Positions 47,129 to 56,540 of a stretch of 64,000 nt of DNA are shown here, in pieces. This DNA comes from Methanofollis sp. W23 (lineage in GTDB: Archaea; Halobacteriota; Methanomicrobia; Methanomicrobiales; Methanofollaceae), in contig NZ_JAGGMN010000001.1 of NCBI RefSeq assembly GCF_017875325.1, positions 2,066,140 through 2,130,139 on the forward strand, given 5' to 3'. The position numbers and the translations under genes were made by a program. Each line of letters starts with the position of its first letter. Within the stretch, counting starts at the first letter, position 1. The notes beneath the pieces are model-generated. The model saw only the letters and a list, made by a program, of their open reading frames with translations, did no database searches and had not been told where the DNA came from.

Positions 47129-48562
47129 TCACTCCTGCCTCCTGATCGCCGGGCTCTCCCTGAGCCACTCGATGTCGCTGCGGTAGAGTTGCCTGAGGTC
47201 TTTGAGGCCGAGGCGGAGCATCGCGATCCTGCTGATCCCGAGCCCCCAGGCGAGGACCGGGGTGTCGATCCCCCACGGGGCGGTGACCTCCTGCCTGAAG
47301 ATCCCGGCGCCGCCGAGTTCGACCCAGCCCAGGCCGTCGACCCAGACCTCGGGCTCGACCGAGGGTTCGGTATACGGGAAGTAGCCAGGCCTGAACCGCA
47401 CCTCTTCAAAGCCCATCCTGTTGTAGAATTCCTTGAGGAACCCGAGGAGGTGCCTGAACGAGACTCCGTCGTCCATGACGATCCCTTCCAGCTGCTCGAA
47501 CTCGGGCAGGTGGGTGGGGTCGATCGCTTCCCGCCGGTAGACCCGGCCGAGGGCAAAGGCCTTGACCGGGGGTTTGGGGTGGGAGATGAGATATTTGACT
47601 GAGAGCGGAGTGGTGTGGGTGCGGAGCACGCATTTTTGCGCGACCTCAGGATCCCAGACGCCGCCCCACCCTGTCGAGGTGGTCTCGCCGCCTGAGAGGT
47701 GCATGTCGCGCACCTTCTCCCAGCCCTCAGGCATGGGCTCGGTCTGGTCCAGGTAGAAGGTGTCCTGCATCTCGCGGGCAGGGTGGTCCTGGGGCTGGAA
47801 GAGGGCGTCAAAGTCCCAGAAGGCGGAGAGGACGATCTCGCCCTGCATCTCCACAAACCCCATGTCCAGGAGCACCCTCTTCACCTCGTCGATGATCCGC
47901 TGATAAGGGTGGACCTTGCCGGGGTACTCCCGCTTTGGCGGGGTCGCAAGGCTGTACCGCCTGAGGTGTGCCTCGCGCCACGACCCGGTGATGATCTGCT
48001 CCCTGGTGAGCGTCCCGGTCTCCTCGACCAGGTCGAGCCCGGCCTCGACAAGGGCCCGGCCCTCCCGGGTGATCGCGATATGGTACGAGACCGCCTCGTG
48101 CTCCTCGACGAGGTTGCGTTTGAGCAGGTCGGGGATGCCCGGCATCCCGACCTTCAGGTCGGCGAGGGCGGTCTCGTCCTCGCCTGCCGGGGCCTCGCCG
48201 GTCTTTTCGGCGACACCTTTCTTGATCGCGACCCAGCCTTTCTTCCTGAGCCACCCGATCCCGATGCGCGAGAGCGGGTGGGCCTGGAGGTCTTTCATCG
48301 GGATCGCGTCCCCGAAACTCTCGTAGATCTGTCTCTCAGGGAGGCCGTGCTCCCTGTAGTCCTCGCCCTCAGGGGTGAGGGTGTAGGTCGTCGTGCTCAC
48401 CCGCTCGACCGCGGCAAGCCCGTGCTCGGCGCAGAGATTCGCATACTGGACGGCCGCCTCCTCGGTTGTCTGCAAGGCCGCCGCCAGATCCCCGGCCCTG
48501 GCCTCGCCGAGCGGGGCAAGAGCGACGAGGAGTTTCTTCTCATTCAAGGTGAGGTCAGCCAT
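47129..48562 (-). CDS. pheS: phenylalanyl-tRNA synthetase alpha subunit
   Basis: 477 residues. N-terminal winged-helix tRNA-binding part (MADLTLNEKKLLVALAPLG), then the class II core: HPYQRIIDEVKRVLLDMGF, FDALFQPQDHPAREMQDTFY, RTHTTPLSVKYL (motif 2 area), FALGRVYRREAIDPTHLPEF, GGAGIFRQEVTAPWG and LAWGLGISRIAMLRLG (motif 3). Middle gene of trpS-pheS-pheT. Confidence 0.96.
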   Translation of the reverse strand: MADLTLNEKKLLVALAPLGEARAGDLAAALQTTEEAAVQYANLCAEHGLAAVERVSTTTYTLTPEGEDYREHGLPERQIYESFGDAIPMKDLQAHPLSRIGIGWLRKKGWVAIKKGVAEKTGEAPAGEDETALADLKVGMPGIPDLLKRNLVEEHEAVSYHIAITREGRALVEAGLDLVEETGTLTREQIITGSWREAHLRRYSLATPPKREYPGKVHPYQRIIDEVKRVLLDMGFVEMQGEIVLSAFWDFDALFQPQDHPAREMQDTFYLDQTEPMPEGWEKVRDMHLSGGETTSTGWGGVWDPEVAQKCVLRTHTTPLSVKYLISHPKPPVKAFALGRVYRREAIDPTHLPEFEQLEGIVMDDGVSFRHLLGFLKEFYNRMGFEEVRFRPGYFPYTEPSVEPEVWVDGLGWVELGGAGIFRQEVTAPWGIDTPVLAWGLGISRIAMLRLGLKDLRQLYRSDIEWLRESPAIRRQE

Positions 48563-48563
48563 T

Positions 48564-49817
48564 CTATCCTTCCACCAGATGTGCTGTTTCGTCCATCTTT
48601 TCCCTGAAGTCTTTCAGGAACTCTTTTGTCCGCGCAAGCGTCTCCTTCTTGCAGGTGCCGCACATCAGTTCGCCCTCCCGGCACTTGCGGCAGATCTCGA
48701 CGAGTTCCTCGTCGTCAGGGGTCATATGATACAGGTTGAGGAGATAGACCGGACACTTCTCAGGCTCGCCCCCGCGTTTCTTCTGCTCCTCAAGGGTCAT
48801 CCGCCCGCCGGTGAGCGCCCCCATCACCTTCTTCTTGAGATCCTTGTCGCTCTCCCAGAAGGAGATGAAACTCTCAGGGACGCTCGAAGACATCTTGCCC
48901 CCCTGGAGACCTGGCATGAAGGTGTGATAGGTCGCAGACGGCAGGAAGAACCCGAACCCGCCATGCGCCCTCTCGATCCCGCGCACCCTCTCCTCGACCT
49001 CGGTGAGGGCGGCGCCCGGGATGTCCACATGGGCCTCGTAGCGCTTCGAGCCAGGATAGGCGGCTTTAACGGCGTCGATCGCAGCCTCGGGCGCGTTCTT
49101 CCCGCGGACGCTGACATAGCCCTCCCGCTGCTCGACGGTAAAGAGGCGGAGTTTGTGGGCGACGTCGCGCGTCAGTCTTATGTGCGGGTCCTGATCGATC
49201 CCGACCGGCACCACCGTCGGGGCCGGGCCGCCGTCGAGTTGCGGATACAGGATGTCGCCGACCTGGGTGGCGACGCTCATCGCATGGGCAAGGGCCGTGT
49301 CCTGGGTGAAGCCATAGATCGCCGAGAGTTCGGAGAAGTTGATCCTGGTCGCCGCCTCGAAGGCGAGGTCCTTGAGAGGGGTGTTCTCGCTCTGATAGTA
49401 GGTGTGCCCCTCATACCCGAGCGCATACAGGCATGAGAGATATTCACGCCCGTACTCCTTGCACTGCCGCCATGAGAGCCCCCGCACCGCGTGAGCCTCG
49501 CGGTCGGCGACGCCGATGTAGCCGGTCCCCCCCTGGGCGACGTGCCAGGCCACCTCTTTCATCACCATCAGGTGGCCCAGGTGCGGGTGGCCTGAGGGCA
49601 TGAACCCGGTCATCACATTGAAATGCTTCTTCTCCCTGATCGCCTCTGCGATCAGCCCATAGTCCCGGTGACCCACGACGACCCCCCTGCGTATGAAGGA
49701 GGGGACGGTCACAAGACCGCCGGTCACATTCTCAATCGGTTCGATGCCGAACTCTGCAAAGAGTTTTCCGACATCGATCGACTGGTCGCTTGCCCATGGA
49801 TTGATCCCCTGTGTCAT
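48564..49817 (-). CDS. trpS: tryptophanyl-tRNA synthetase
   Basis: 417 residues of the archaeal/eukaryotic type. HIGH-like PSGHPHLGHL and class I KMSKS-like GGKMSSSVPES; C-terminal CRKCREGELMCGTCKKETLA with four Cys that could bind zinc. ATG 49817 preferred; GTG 49829 in frame is possible. One-base gap to pheS, eight bases after the endA stop. Confidence 0.95.
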   Translation of the reverse strand: MTQGINPWASDQSIDVGKLFAEFGIEPIENVTGGLVTVPSFIRRGVVVGHRDYGLIAEAIREKKHFNVMTGFMPSGHPHLGHLMVMKEVAWHVAQGGTGYIGVADREAHAVRGLSWRQCKEYGREYLSCLYALGYEGHTYYQSENTPLKDLAFEAATRINFSELSAIYGFTQDTALAHAMSVATQVGDILYPQLDGGPAPTVVPVGIDQDPHIRLTRDVAHKLRLFTVEQREGYVSVRGKNAPEAAIDAVKAAYPGSKRYEAHVDIPGAALTEVEERVRGIERAHGGFGFFLPSATYHTFMPGLQGGKMSSSVPESFISFWESDKDLKKKVMGALTGGRMTLEEQKKRGGEPEKCPVYLLNLYHMTPDDEELVEICRKCREGELMCGTCKKETLARTKEFLKDFREKMDETAHLVEG

Positions 49818-49825
49818 GTCGATTC

Positions 49826-50839
49826 TCACATTTTTATTCGTGCAAACTCGATATACCTGATATCGTTGTTATGTACACAACCAAACAACATCTTCTTTTT
49901 GACACTGTGCGCCAGGCGGACTGACCGGGAGATCGCCGCCATGGTGAGTGTTGTCCCGGCCGGGAGGGCGTGGGCGAGCATGAGGGAGTGCTTGACCCCC
50001 CCGCCATAGACCCTGAAATGGTGCCCGAACTTGTACCCCGTCTTTGGGGCATAGCCGCGCCGGCGGAGGTCGGTGTAGAGCGCGGTCTTCTCGGTGATCT
50101 CGCTGTCCACCTCGGCGGCGACTGCCTGGTAGGCCTCGCGACCGAGGGGGGTGCCCTTCTCGGTGAGCGCAAGTCTCCCCTCGTCCATGAGATAGAGCAC
50201 CTCGGCCGGGGAGAGCATCACCCGCTCGTGGTCGAGAGGTTTGCCATAGCCCTCCATGTCGATCCAGGGGGCGGTGTCGGTCCTGACCAGGGCGACGGGA
50301 CCGAAGGCCTCGCCGCGGGTCGTCTCTTTCCCGGCCGGGGTCTCGTCCTCAGGTCCGGCAATATGGTCGACCTTCACCTCATAGTAGGTGAGTTCGCCCT
50401 CGTCGTCGACGGCGGCGATGAGATAGGTCTTGCGCATATTCCCGGCAGTCTCCACCTCGGCGGTGACACGGACAAAGTCGACGAGGTCGCGCTCGGCAAG
50501 CACCCGCACCAGATAATAGGACTGTCCCTTGCCAGGACGCTCACCACGCCGAAAGACCCTGAAGTCATGCGGCCCGGTCTGGAGGGCGTAGCCCCGTTCC
50601 CGCAGATCGCGGTAGACAAGGTATCGCCTGAAGAAGACCGGGTCCTCTGAGAGTTCCTGCAGGAGCCTCTCGAAGTCGTAGCCGGGCAGTTCGATCCGCC
50701 TGCGCACCAGGAGGTAGAGCCCCTCCTCCGGAGCAAGGCGGAGTTTCCCCTTGCCAGGCCGGCCGTAGCCCCCGCTCTCATAGAGAGAGAGCCCGTCCTG
50801 CCCGAGCCAGAGCCAGGTACCGTCAAATCTCGCCTTCAC
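49826..50839 (-). CDS. endA: tRNA-splicing endonuclease (fused two-repeat type)
   Basis: Cuts bulge-helix-bulge introns from pre-tRNA. 337 residues, the fused homodimeric type: a degenerate N-terminal repeat (FFRRYLVYRDLRERGYALQT, DFRVF), then a C-terminal repeat with catalytic Tyr/His/Lys context (KTALYTDLRRRGYAPKTGYK, FRVYGGGVKHSLMLAHAL, SVRLAHSVKKKMLFGCV). Probably first gene of the trpS-pheST run. Confidence 0.92.
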   Translation of the reverse strand: MKARFDGTWLWLGQDGLSLYESGGYGRPGKGKLRLAPEEGLYLLVRRRIELPGYDFERLLQELSEDPVFFRRYLVYRDLRERGYALQTGPHDFRVFRRGERPGKGQSYYLVRVLAERDLVDFVRVTAEVETAGNMRKTYLIAAVDDEGELTYYEVKVDHIAGPEDETPAGKETTRGEAFGPVALVRTDTAPWIDMEGYGKPLDHERVMLSPAEVLYLMDEGRLALTEKGTPLGREAYQAVAAEVDSEITEKTALYTDLRRRGYAPKTGYKFGHHFRVYGGGVKHSLMLAHALPAGTTLTMAAISRSVRLAHSVKKKMLFGCVHNNDIRYIEFARIKM

Positions 50840-51157
50840 GTAAGGAGAGTACTGGGGGGGCAGGGGTTAAATAGGATAGGGAATTGCCAGACTGCGGGCG
50901 GGCGTCTCTTTTCTCCGAGCGGCAGGTGGATATACCGGTGGGCGCGGCCGCAACAGGCAGGCCGGCGAAAAATCCTCCTGCCCTCTCCTCTTGCATGCCA
51001 CACAATTCTTGTGATATATTAATCTGATCATATCGTTAAAATTTCCATATTCACAGATTCTGCGATAAATCCTCGGCCTTGCCAGGCCGACTGCCATGCC
51101 GCCACCCCATCACCTTTATACCCCACAGGTCAACCGCGATCCAAGGGACGATCATCC
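50840..51157. other. divergent promoter gap
   Basis: 318 bases, GC-rich near endA and AT-rich in the middle (51005-51070). A likely TATA box CCTTTATACCCC (51111-51122) serves the phosphoesterase gene. No RNA or repeat recognised. Confidence 0.45.
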
Positions 51158-52075
51158 ATGAACCTGAGACTACCTGACCTCAAAGCCAGATATTTCGTGG
51201 CCATCGGCCTCGTCATCTGTTCGCCAGTGCTCTTCACCTATATGGCCTGGGAGGGACAGACCACCTCCACCACCACCCTCGCCGTCGAAGGGGCGCCCGG
51301 GGGCGTGATCTTCATCGCCGACCCGCACCTGAAGGAGAGCAACCTCGACCATGTGAGAGGGATGATCCAGGAGATCAATGCCATGCACCCCTCGGTCGTG
51401 CTCATCGGTGGGGACTTCGTCTATGGAGAAGACCCCGACCTCTCACTCCAGCAGGTCTGGCGTGAGGTCGACGCCCCGGTCTACGCCGTACTCGGCAACC
51501 ATGATTATAAGTCAGGAGTGAGCGCGGTCAGCGGGATGCAGAAGGTGCTGGCAATCTCAGGGACCGACCGGAGCGTGGACGGCTACGACATGAGCATGCT
51601 CAGGGACGAGACCACCGACACCGAACTTGCCGACGACCTGACCGCAGAACTTGAGAGCGCCGGGGTCCATGTGCTGCGAAACGAGTACGTGGACCTCGAC
51701 GTCGACGGCACCCCGCTGCGGATCGTCGGCGTCGACGACGGATGGGCGGGGATGGCAGACCCCCCTGACCTCCCCGAGAGCGACGCCTTCACCATCTACC
51801 TGATCCACGAGCCAGAGTGCCGGGCAGACTGGGAGGCCGACCTCATCCTCGCAGGCCACACCCATGGCGGTCAGATCATGCTCCCTGGCGTGAAGGAGTT
51901 GAATGATGCCGGGTATCTGGAACTTTCAGGACTCTTCCAGAAGGACGAGACCCCCCTCTATGTCAGCCGCGGGATCGGGACCTCGAACCTGCAGACCGAC
52001 CTGCGCCTGAACGATCCCCCCGAGATCGTGGTGATCGCCCCGGCCCCTGAAGGGATGGAAGTGCGGGCAGGATAG
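51158..52075 (+). CDS. membrane-anchored metallophosphoesterase, paralogue 2
   Basis: 305 residues. N-terminal anchor (YFVAIGLVICSPVLFTYMAW), FIADPHL (D-x-H), GGDFVYG, LGNHDY, IHEPE and GHTHGGQ. Same plan as the 41691 product, including the VEGAPGGVIFIAD entry and the closing PPEIVVIAP. Extracytoplasmic phosphoesterase, substrate unknown. Confidence 0.88.
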   Translation: MNLRLPDLKARYFVAIGLVICSPVLFTYMAWEGQTTSTTTLAVEGAPGGVIFIADPHLKESNLDHVRGMIQEINAMHPSVVLIGGDFVYGEDPDLSLQQVWREVDAPVYAVLGNHDYKSGVSAVSGMQKVLAISGTDRSVDGYDMSMLRDETTDTELADDLTAELESAGVHVLRNEYVDLDVDGTPLRIVGVDDGWAGMADPPDLPESDAFTIYLIHEPECRADWEADLILAGHTHGGQIMLPGVKELNDAGYLELSGLFQKDETPLYVSRGIGTSNLQTDLRLNDPPEIVVIAPAPEGMEVRAG

Positions 52076-52116
52076 GGCCATTGAACAGGAGAAGGGCGGC
52101 ACCACCCTCACCAGGA

Positions 52117-52425
52117 TCTTTTTTGGCTCTTTAGAAATTTTTCATCCGAACACGTGCATCATGGGGTTGATCCTCTCGCCCCGCGCACACATGATAGGCA
52201 GAGGACAGAATCCCCGAGACCATCCCAAAACTCTCTGGGCCTCCTCCTTCCAGAAGATAACAGCAGATATCATGAGGTGTTCTTCCGCTTTTCGGTGTGC
52301 CCCCATGCGTTCATACCTTCCCACACCTTCACGCCGGGGGCGTTGCCCCCGGCGAGATTCATGAGGGAAGGCGGGAAGATCACGCGTGCACCCATAAAGG
52401 GTGAGGGTTTCTACAGAGCCAGAAT
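52117..52425. mobile_element. MITE-like element with terminal inverted repeats
   Basis: Left end TTTTTTGGCTCTTTAGAAAT (52117-), right end GGGTTTCTACAGAGCCAGAA (52405-52424), inverted with a few mismatches. Interior non-coding with CGCCGGGGGCGTTGCCCCCG. The rest of the gap up to 52700 is AT-richer, with a TATA-like CTCTATACC near 52659 for the next gene. Confidence 0.65.
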
Positions 52426-52700
52426 TTCAGGAAAGAAAGGCTTCAGTTCAAGGCGATGGTCAGGCCTCAGGGAGTCTTGAGATATGCTCAATAAATACAG
52501 ACTGTTCTATCACGTTCACAGAAGCCGTCCCCTCTTCCCGTCATCTCTCTCCATCTCCGGGACCAGTATAACGCAACCCAGGAGATCATGAGAATCGTTC
52601 GAGGCGATCTCTTGTAAAATACAAAGAAAAAACTACCAGAACCCGGACCTGGGGCATCTCTATACCTGATGGCTGCAGACTTAGACGACACAGGAACACT

Positions 52701-53825
52701 ATGGATACTCAGAGATTTCACCCCTATCTGGTGCTACTCGCCCTGGTGGCCGGAGCGATCGCCGTGGTCGTCGGGTTCTCCGGCAACCCACAGAACGACC
52801 TGGGGCTCTTCTTCTCCGCAGGTGCCGAAGCGGCCCCGATCTTTCTGATCGCCACCCTGGCATTCCTTGCCCTCGACCGCCCGCGCCTGCGGCCGGTGGT
52901 CATGGTGCTCACCGCCCTCTTTGTCCTGGGGCTTGCACTCGTCAGCTGGATCTTCTCCATCGCCCCCTGGTTCAGCGTCATGGACGCCTCGGAGTTCCCG
53001 ATAGAGGCTGCAGTGCCCCTCCTGGCCGGGTTCTTCCTCGCGTCCGGTGCGGCCGTGCTCTGTCTCCTCCTCTATTCGATGCGGCTCAGGCGAGCCCTTG
53101 CCAGGTGGGTCCCGATCGACCCTGAGAACTTTGTCCATACCACGGCCTTTGTCGTGGTCGCAGCCCTTGCCCTCATGCCCCTCATCCCCCTCCTGGTCAT
53201 CGGGCACCCGCCGCTCGTCGACCTCATCGGCGATCCTTCCATGTCATTTAATCTCAGTCCGTCTGAGGCGGCGAAGACCAATCTCTATGGATTGGTCTGG
53301 ACCCTCGGCGGGGCGTTCCTTGCAGTAGGGCTCTTTGTAAAGCGTTCCCTCCCCGAGACCCTCGACCGTCTCGGCCTGGTCAGGCCCACCCTCCGTTCCT
53401 TCCTCTTTGCCGTGGCGGTGGGGCTTGGCCTGGTCCTGGTCTTCGGAGTAGTGGACCATGTCATCGTCGCAGTCTGGGAATATTTCGGGTGGTATGTCAC
53501 CGACGAGGCCTACACCGAGGCGCTCTTTAGTGCATATCTCACCCCGGTCACGGCGGTCGTGGCGGCGATCGTCGCCGGGGTCGGGGAAGAGGTGGCGGTC
53601 CGCGGGGTGCTCCAGCCGCGCTTTGGGATCCTCATCTCGGCCCTGGTCTTTGCCTCCCTTCACGCCTACCAGTACGCCTGGGACGGTGTCCTCTCGGTCT
53701 TCCTGGCCGGTCTGGTCTTCGCCCTCCTGCGGGCCAGGACGTCCACCACGGTCAGCGCCGTCACCCATGCCACCTATGACCTGGTCCTCTTCTCCATCAT
53801 GATCATGGGGATCGGCGGGATCTGA
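52701..53825 (+). CDS. CPBP-family intramembrane metalloprotease
   Basis: 374 residues, about nine membrane helices. The CPBP/CAAX-protease motif E-E-x3-R is in GVGEEVAVRGVLQPRFG, followed by FASLHAYQY (F-x3-H) and the third-motif region VSAVTHATYDL. Membrane protease or related function; substrate unknown. ATG 52701. Confidence 0.88.
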   Translation: MDTQRFHPYLVLLALVAGAIAVVVGFSGNPQNDLGLFFSAGAEAAPIFLIATLAFLALDRPRLRPVVMVLTALFVLGLALVSWIFSIAPWFSVMDASEFPIEAAVPLLAGFFLASGAAVLCLLLYSMRLRRALARWVPIDPENFVHTTAFVVVAALALMPLIPLLVIGHPPLVDLIGDPSMSFNLSPSEAAKTNLYGLVWTLGGAFLAVGLFVKRSLPETLDRLGLVRPTLRSFLFAVAVGLGLVLVFGVVDHVIVAVWEYFGWYVTDEAYTEALFSAYLTPVTAVVAAIVAGVGEEVAVRGVLQPRFGILISALVFASLHAYQYAWDGVLSVFLAGLVFALLRARTSTTVSAVTHATYDLVLFSIMIMGIGGI

Positions 53826-54055
53826 TCTCCTTCTCAGGGGGATTCCTGGCCATGGGATCAGAGAATCTTTTTTCTTTTTTGACATTGTAGAATCTGGCAT
53901 AAACCGCGGGCTCACGCGTACGCGATGAAGGTACCCGGTGGACCCATGCTCCCCCTTCTGAGCAGGGACACCACAGGAAAACACTGTTTCATTACCGCCC
54001 CGCCCATCCTATCCTCATCATGGGGGTCCAAGAAGATGGAGGAAGGCATGATGAA
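53826..54055. repeat. partial repeat element upstream of a gene remnant
   Basis: TTTTGACATTGTAGAATCTG at 53877 followed by GCATAAACCGCGGGCTCACG and CGTACGCGATGAAGG: the hairpin-type end of the family. No opposite end was found before the pseudogene. Confidence 0.5.
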
Positions 54056-54310
54056 CAGGCATGCCTCGCGGTCGCCGGGTTCCTCTCGTACCTCCGCGAC
54101 CTGCGGCCAAGGACGCCTGACCCAGAAGAAGATCGGGTTCGCCTTTGGTTCGCACGGCGGCCACGGCGGGGCGGGGGACCAGATCACCGGCGACCTGAAG
54201 ACCACCGGGATCGAGGTGGTCGAAGGCGGCATGGAGGTCTATTTCAAACCTGATACCGACGAGCGGGAGGCATGCTACCAGGCGGGCCTCGCGCTTGCCA
54301 AGCAGGTCAC
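54056..54310 (+). pseudogene. fragment of flavodiiron protein (F420H2 oxidase FprA-like), frameshifted
   Basis: One frame reads VAGFLSYLRDLRP (from about 54071); a shift near 54110-54125 continues as KKIGFAFGSHGGHGGAGDQI, then GIEVVEGGMEVYFKPDTDER and GLALAKQV. That is the end of the flavodoxin-like domain of FprA-type flavodiiron enzymes (FL.YL..L.P, K.IA.FGS.GW.G). The N-terminal two thirds are missing. Confidence 0.7.
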
Positions 54311-54390
54311 ACAGATCTACATCTCCATAGGAGGGACCTGCACACCCCTCACTTCTGGGGGCACCTCCCGCCCCCCATATCCGGGTATCA

Positions 54391-54397
54391 TTATATT
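54391..54397 (+). promoter_or_regulatory. TATA box of the DUF2238-like gene
   Basis: TTATATT centred about 31 bases before the ATG at 54425; predicted start site only a few bases upstream of the codon. Confidence 0.45.
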
Positions 54398-54424
54398 GCC
54401 GCCGTCCCCATGGGGTAATATCTC

Positions 54425-55042
54425 ATGGTGTACCTTCCAAAAATTTCCGGGATCTATCTTGCGTACGCCGTCCAGGCCCTCATCCTCTTCCAGGTAGGCT
54501 ACAGCATCTCTATCGGCGACTACTTCCTGGCGATTGTCGGATTTTTCGGGTTCTTCCTCACCACAGTCCCGCACATCGTCAGCAGACGCACCGATATCTG
54601 CATGCCCTGGGAGGTCAACCTCCTCATCGCACTCTCCCTGTACCTCCACGTGGCCGGGCACATCTCTGCATATTATGATCTTTTCGCCCCGTACTACGAC
54701 AAGATCGCCCATTTCGTCTCCTCGATCACCGTCTCGGTCCTCGGGTTCGCGATGGTCCTCATCGTCGACCGCTACAGCGGTCTGCGACTGACGCGGCCGA
54801 TGATCGTCTTCTTCATCGTGATCTTCACGATGGCACTTGGGGCGTTCTGGGAGATCTACGAGTTCACCTTTGACAACCTCTTTGGGACACAACTCCAGCA
54901 CGGACTTGAAGACACGATGTACGACCTCATCTTCGACCTGGTGGGGGCGGCGATCATCGCCGTGGTCGGGAACTTCTATCTCAGGCGGGTGGAAAAGGAG
55001 GAGATGGCCAGGATGTTCCTCCATCCCGGACAGGGAGAATAA
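54425..55042 (+). CDS. DUF2238-like integral membrane protein
   Basis: 205 residues, six or so helices. C-terminal signature ALGAFWEIYEFTFDNLFGTQ followed by LEDTMYDLIFDLVGA is that of the YjdF/DUF2238 family (FWE..E...D...G......L.DT..D...D..GA). Function not known. Short-leader promoter directly upstream. Confidence 0.8.
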   Translation: MVYLPKISGIYLAYAVQALILFQVGYSISIGDYFLAIVGFFGFFLTTVPHIVSRRTDICMPWEVNLLIALSLYLHVAGHISAYYDLFAPYYDKIAHFVSSITVSVLGFAMVLIVDRYSGLRLTRPMIVFFIVIFTMALGAFWEIYEFTFDNLFGTQLQHGLEDTMYDLIFDLVGAAIIAVVGNFYLRRVEKEEMARMFLHPGQGE

Positions 55043-55565
55043 GGAATCCTGGTGTCCCCCTCAAGTCTCCATCGCTTCTCGCCGGGAAATGCAACGCCCC
55101 CGGACTCCAGGCATGAACCGTTTGGCACGACCGCCCCCAGAGCCCCCACAATCATATTCATCCCATATGCTTGAGTCAGGGATTCACGTCGAATTCTACA
55201 GAGTCTTTTGCATCACCAGATGTGTCACCAGAAAGCATCATCTCGTACAGAACAAGAGAGAATTTTCTCCAGGATGTGTGGACCTGTGCTCCCCCTTTCG
55301 CGCAGGACACTCCGCGAGATCACCGTCTCATTGCCGCCCCACCCCTATCTTCCTCGTAGGGGGTTCCGGGGGGTCTCCCCCCGGCGAAAGAAATCAGGAG
55401 CGCATTCTTTAATCTATATGTGGGGCGGCACGTCGATCGGTCTGCCTTCCTCGAACAATCTCGCCGCGGAAGATCCGCGCTCTGAATTTCTGGAATGAAA
55501 GATTTTGATCCAGACGAAGATTCATGTCAGGGATACTTTGGGGATATGCTCATGGACTACGAGGT
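55043..55565. repeat. repeat-rich intergenic region
   Basis: Contains CCATATGCTTGAGTCAGGGA with CGAATTCTACAGAGTC (55156-55204), a reverse hairpin-type end, and GC-rich blocks (GGGGGTTCCGGGGGGTCTCC near 55358). No supportable gene. Confidence 0.5.
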
Positions 55566-56408
55566 TCACTCCCGGGCGAGTTCCCGCACCACCCTGATAT
55601 TCCCGGCATCGTCGCGGCGCTCGTCCACCGGTGTCTCACAGATAAGAGGGAGGCGCCTCACCGCCGGGACCGAGAAGAAAGTGCGGAACCCCTCCTCACC
55701 GATCGCTCCCATCCCAATATGCTCGTGGCGGTCGAGGTGCGAGCCGAGGGGGCCCTTCGAGTCGTTGCAGTGAACGACCCGGAGGCGGTCAAGTCCGACG
55801 GCATCGTCAAAGGTGTCGAGGGTCTCGCCGACGGCGGCGGCAGTGCGGAGATCATACCCGGCCGCAAAGGCATGACAGGTATCGAAACAGACCGCGGTCC
55901 GCGCCTCAGGCAGGGCGTCCAGCACCGCCCTGATCTCCTCGAAGGTTCCGCCAAGACTGTTCTTCGTCCCCGCGGTGTTCTCGAGGAGGAGGAGAGTCTC
56001 CCCTTCTGCCTCCTCAAAGGCCCGGAGAACCCCAGCGACCAGGCGCCGGCGCCCGCCCTCGATCCCGGTCCCGAGATGGCTGCCAAGGTGCATCACGAGG
56101 TACGGGATCCCGAGCGCCTCGCACCGCCCGAGTTCGGAGGCGAGAGTCGTCACCGACTTTTGATAGACCTCCTCCTTGGGCGAGGCGAGGTTCGGGAGGT
56201 AGGGCATGTGGTCGACGACCGGGGCGATCCCCGACCCCTCAAGAGCGTCCCTGAAGGCCGAGATGCCTTCGTCGGTCAGCGGTTTGAACCGCCAGCCGCG
56301 TGGGTTTCGCGAAAAGATCTGAAAGGTCGTGCACTCTCGTTCCACGGCGCGACCCACCGCCGCCGCCAGGGATTTGGCGATCGAGACATGACACCCGACA
56401 CGTAGCAT
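55566..56408 (-). CDS. nfo: endonuclease IV (AP endonuclease)
   Basis: Cleaves abasic sites in base-excision repair. 280 residues from ATG 56408 (MLRVGCHVSI). Zinc-site segments all present: VDHMPYLPNLASP, VMHLGSHLGTG, LLENTAGTKNSLGGTFEE, VCFDTCHAFAAGYD, VHCNDSKGPLGSHLDRHEHI and ICETPVDER. The upstream 30 codons of the ORF are low-complexity and not family-like. Confidence 0.94.
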   Translation of the reverse strand: MLRVGCHVSIAKSLAAAVGRAVERECTTFQIFSRNPRGWRFKPLTDEGISAFRDALEGSGIAPVVDHMPYLPNLASPKEEVYQKSVTTLASELGRCEALGIPYLVMHLGSHLGTGIEGGRRRLVAGVLRAFEEAEGETLLLLENTAGTKNSLGGTFEEIRAVLDALPEARTAVCFDTCHAFAAGYDLRTAAAVGETLDTFDDAVGLDRLRVVHCNDSKGPLGSHLDRHEHIGMGAIGEEGFRTFFSVPAVRRLPLICETPVDERRDDAGNIRVVRELARE

Positions 56409-56540
56409 GAGAGAAGGGTGGGAAGGGGGAGGAGATGAGGGTGACGATCTGAGTGATGGAAGAGAGGAGGTGAGGGGGAGATCGATGTTATCTGCCATTC
56501 GATAGGAGCGTGACTTTGACGCCCGTTTTGGTTTGAAAAA

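Noticed and set aside
55524-56405. Plus-strand 293-codon ORF
   Set aside because: Antisense of endonuclease IV.
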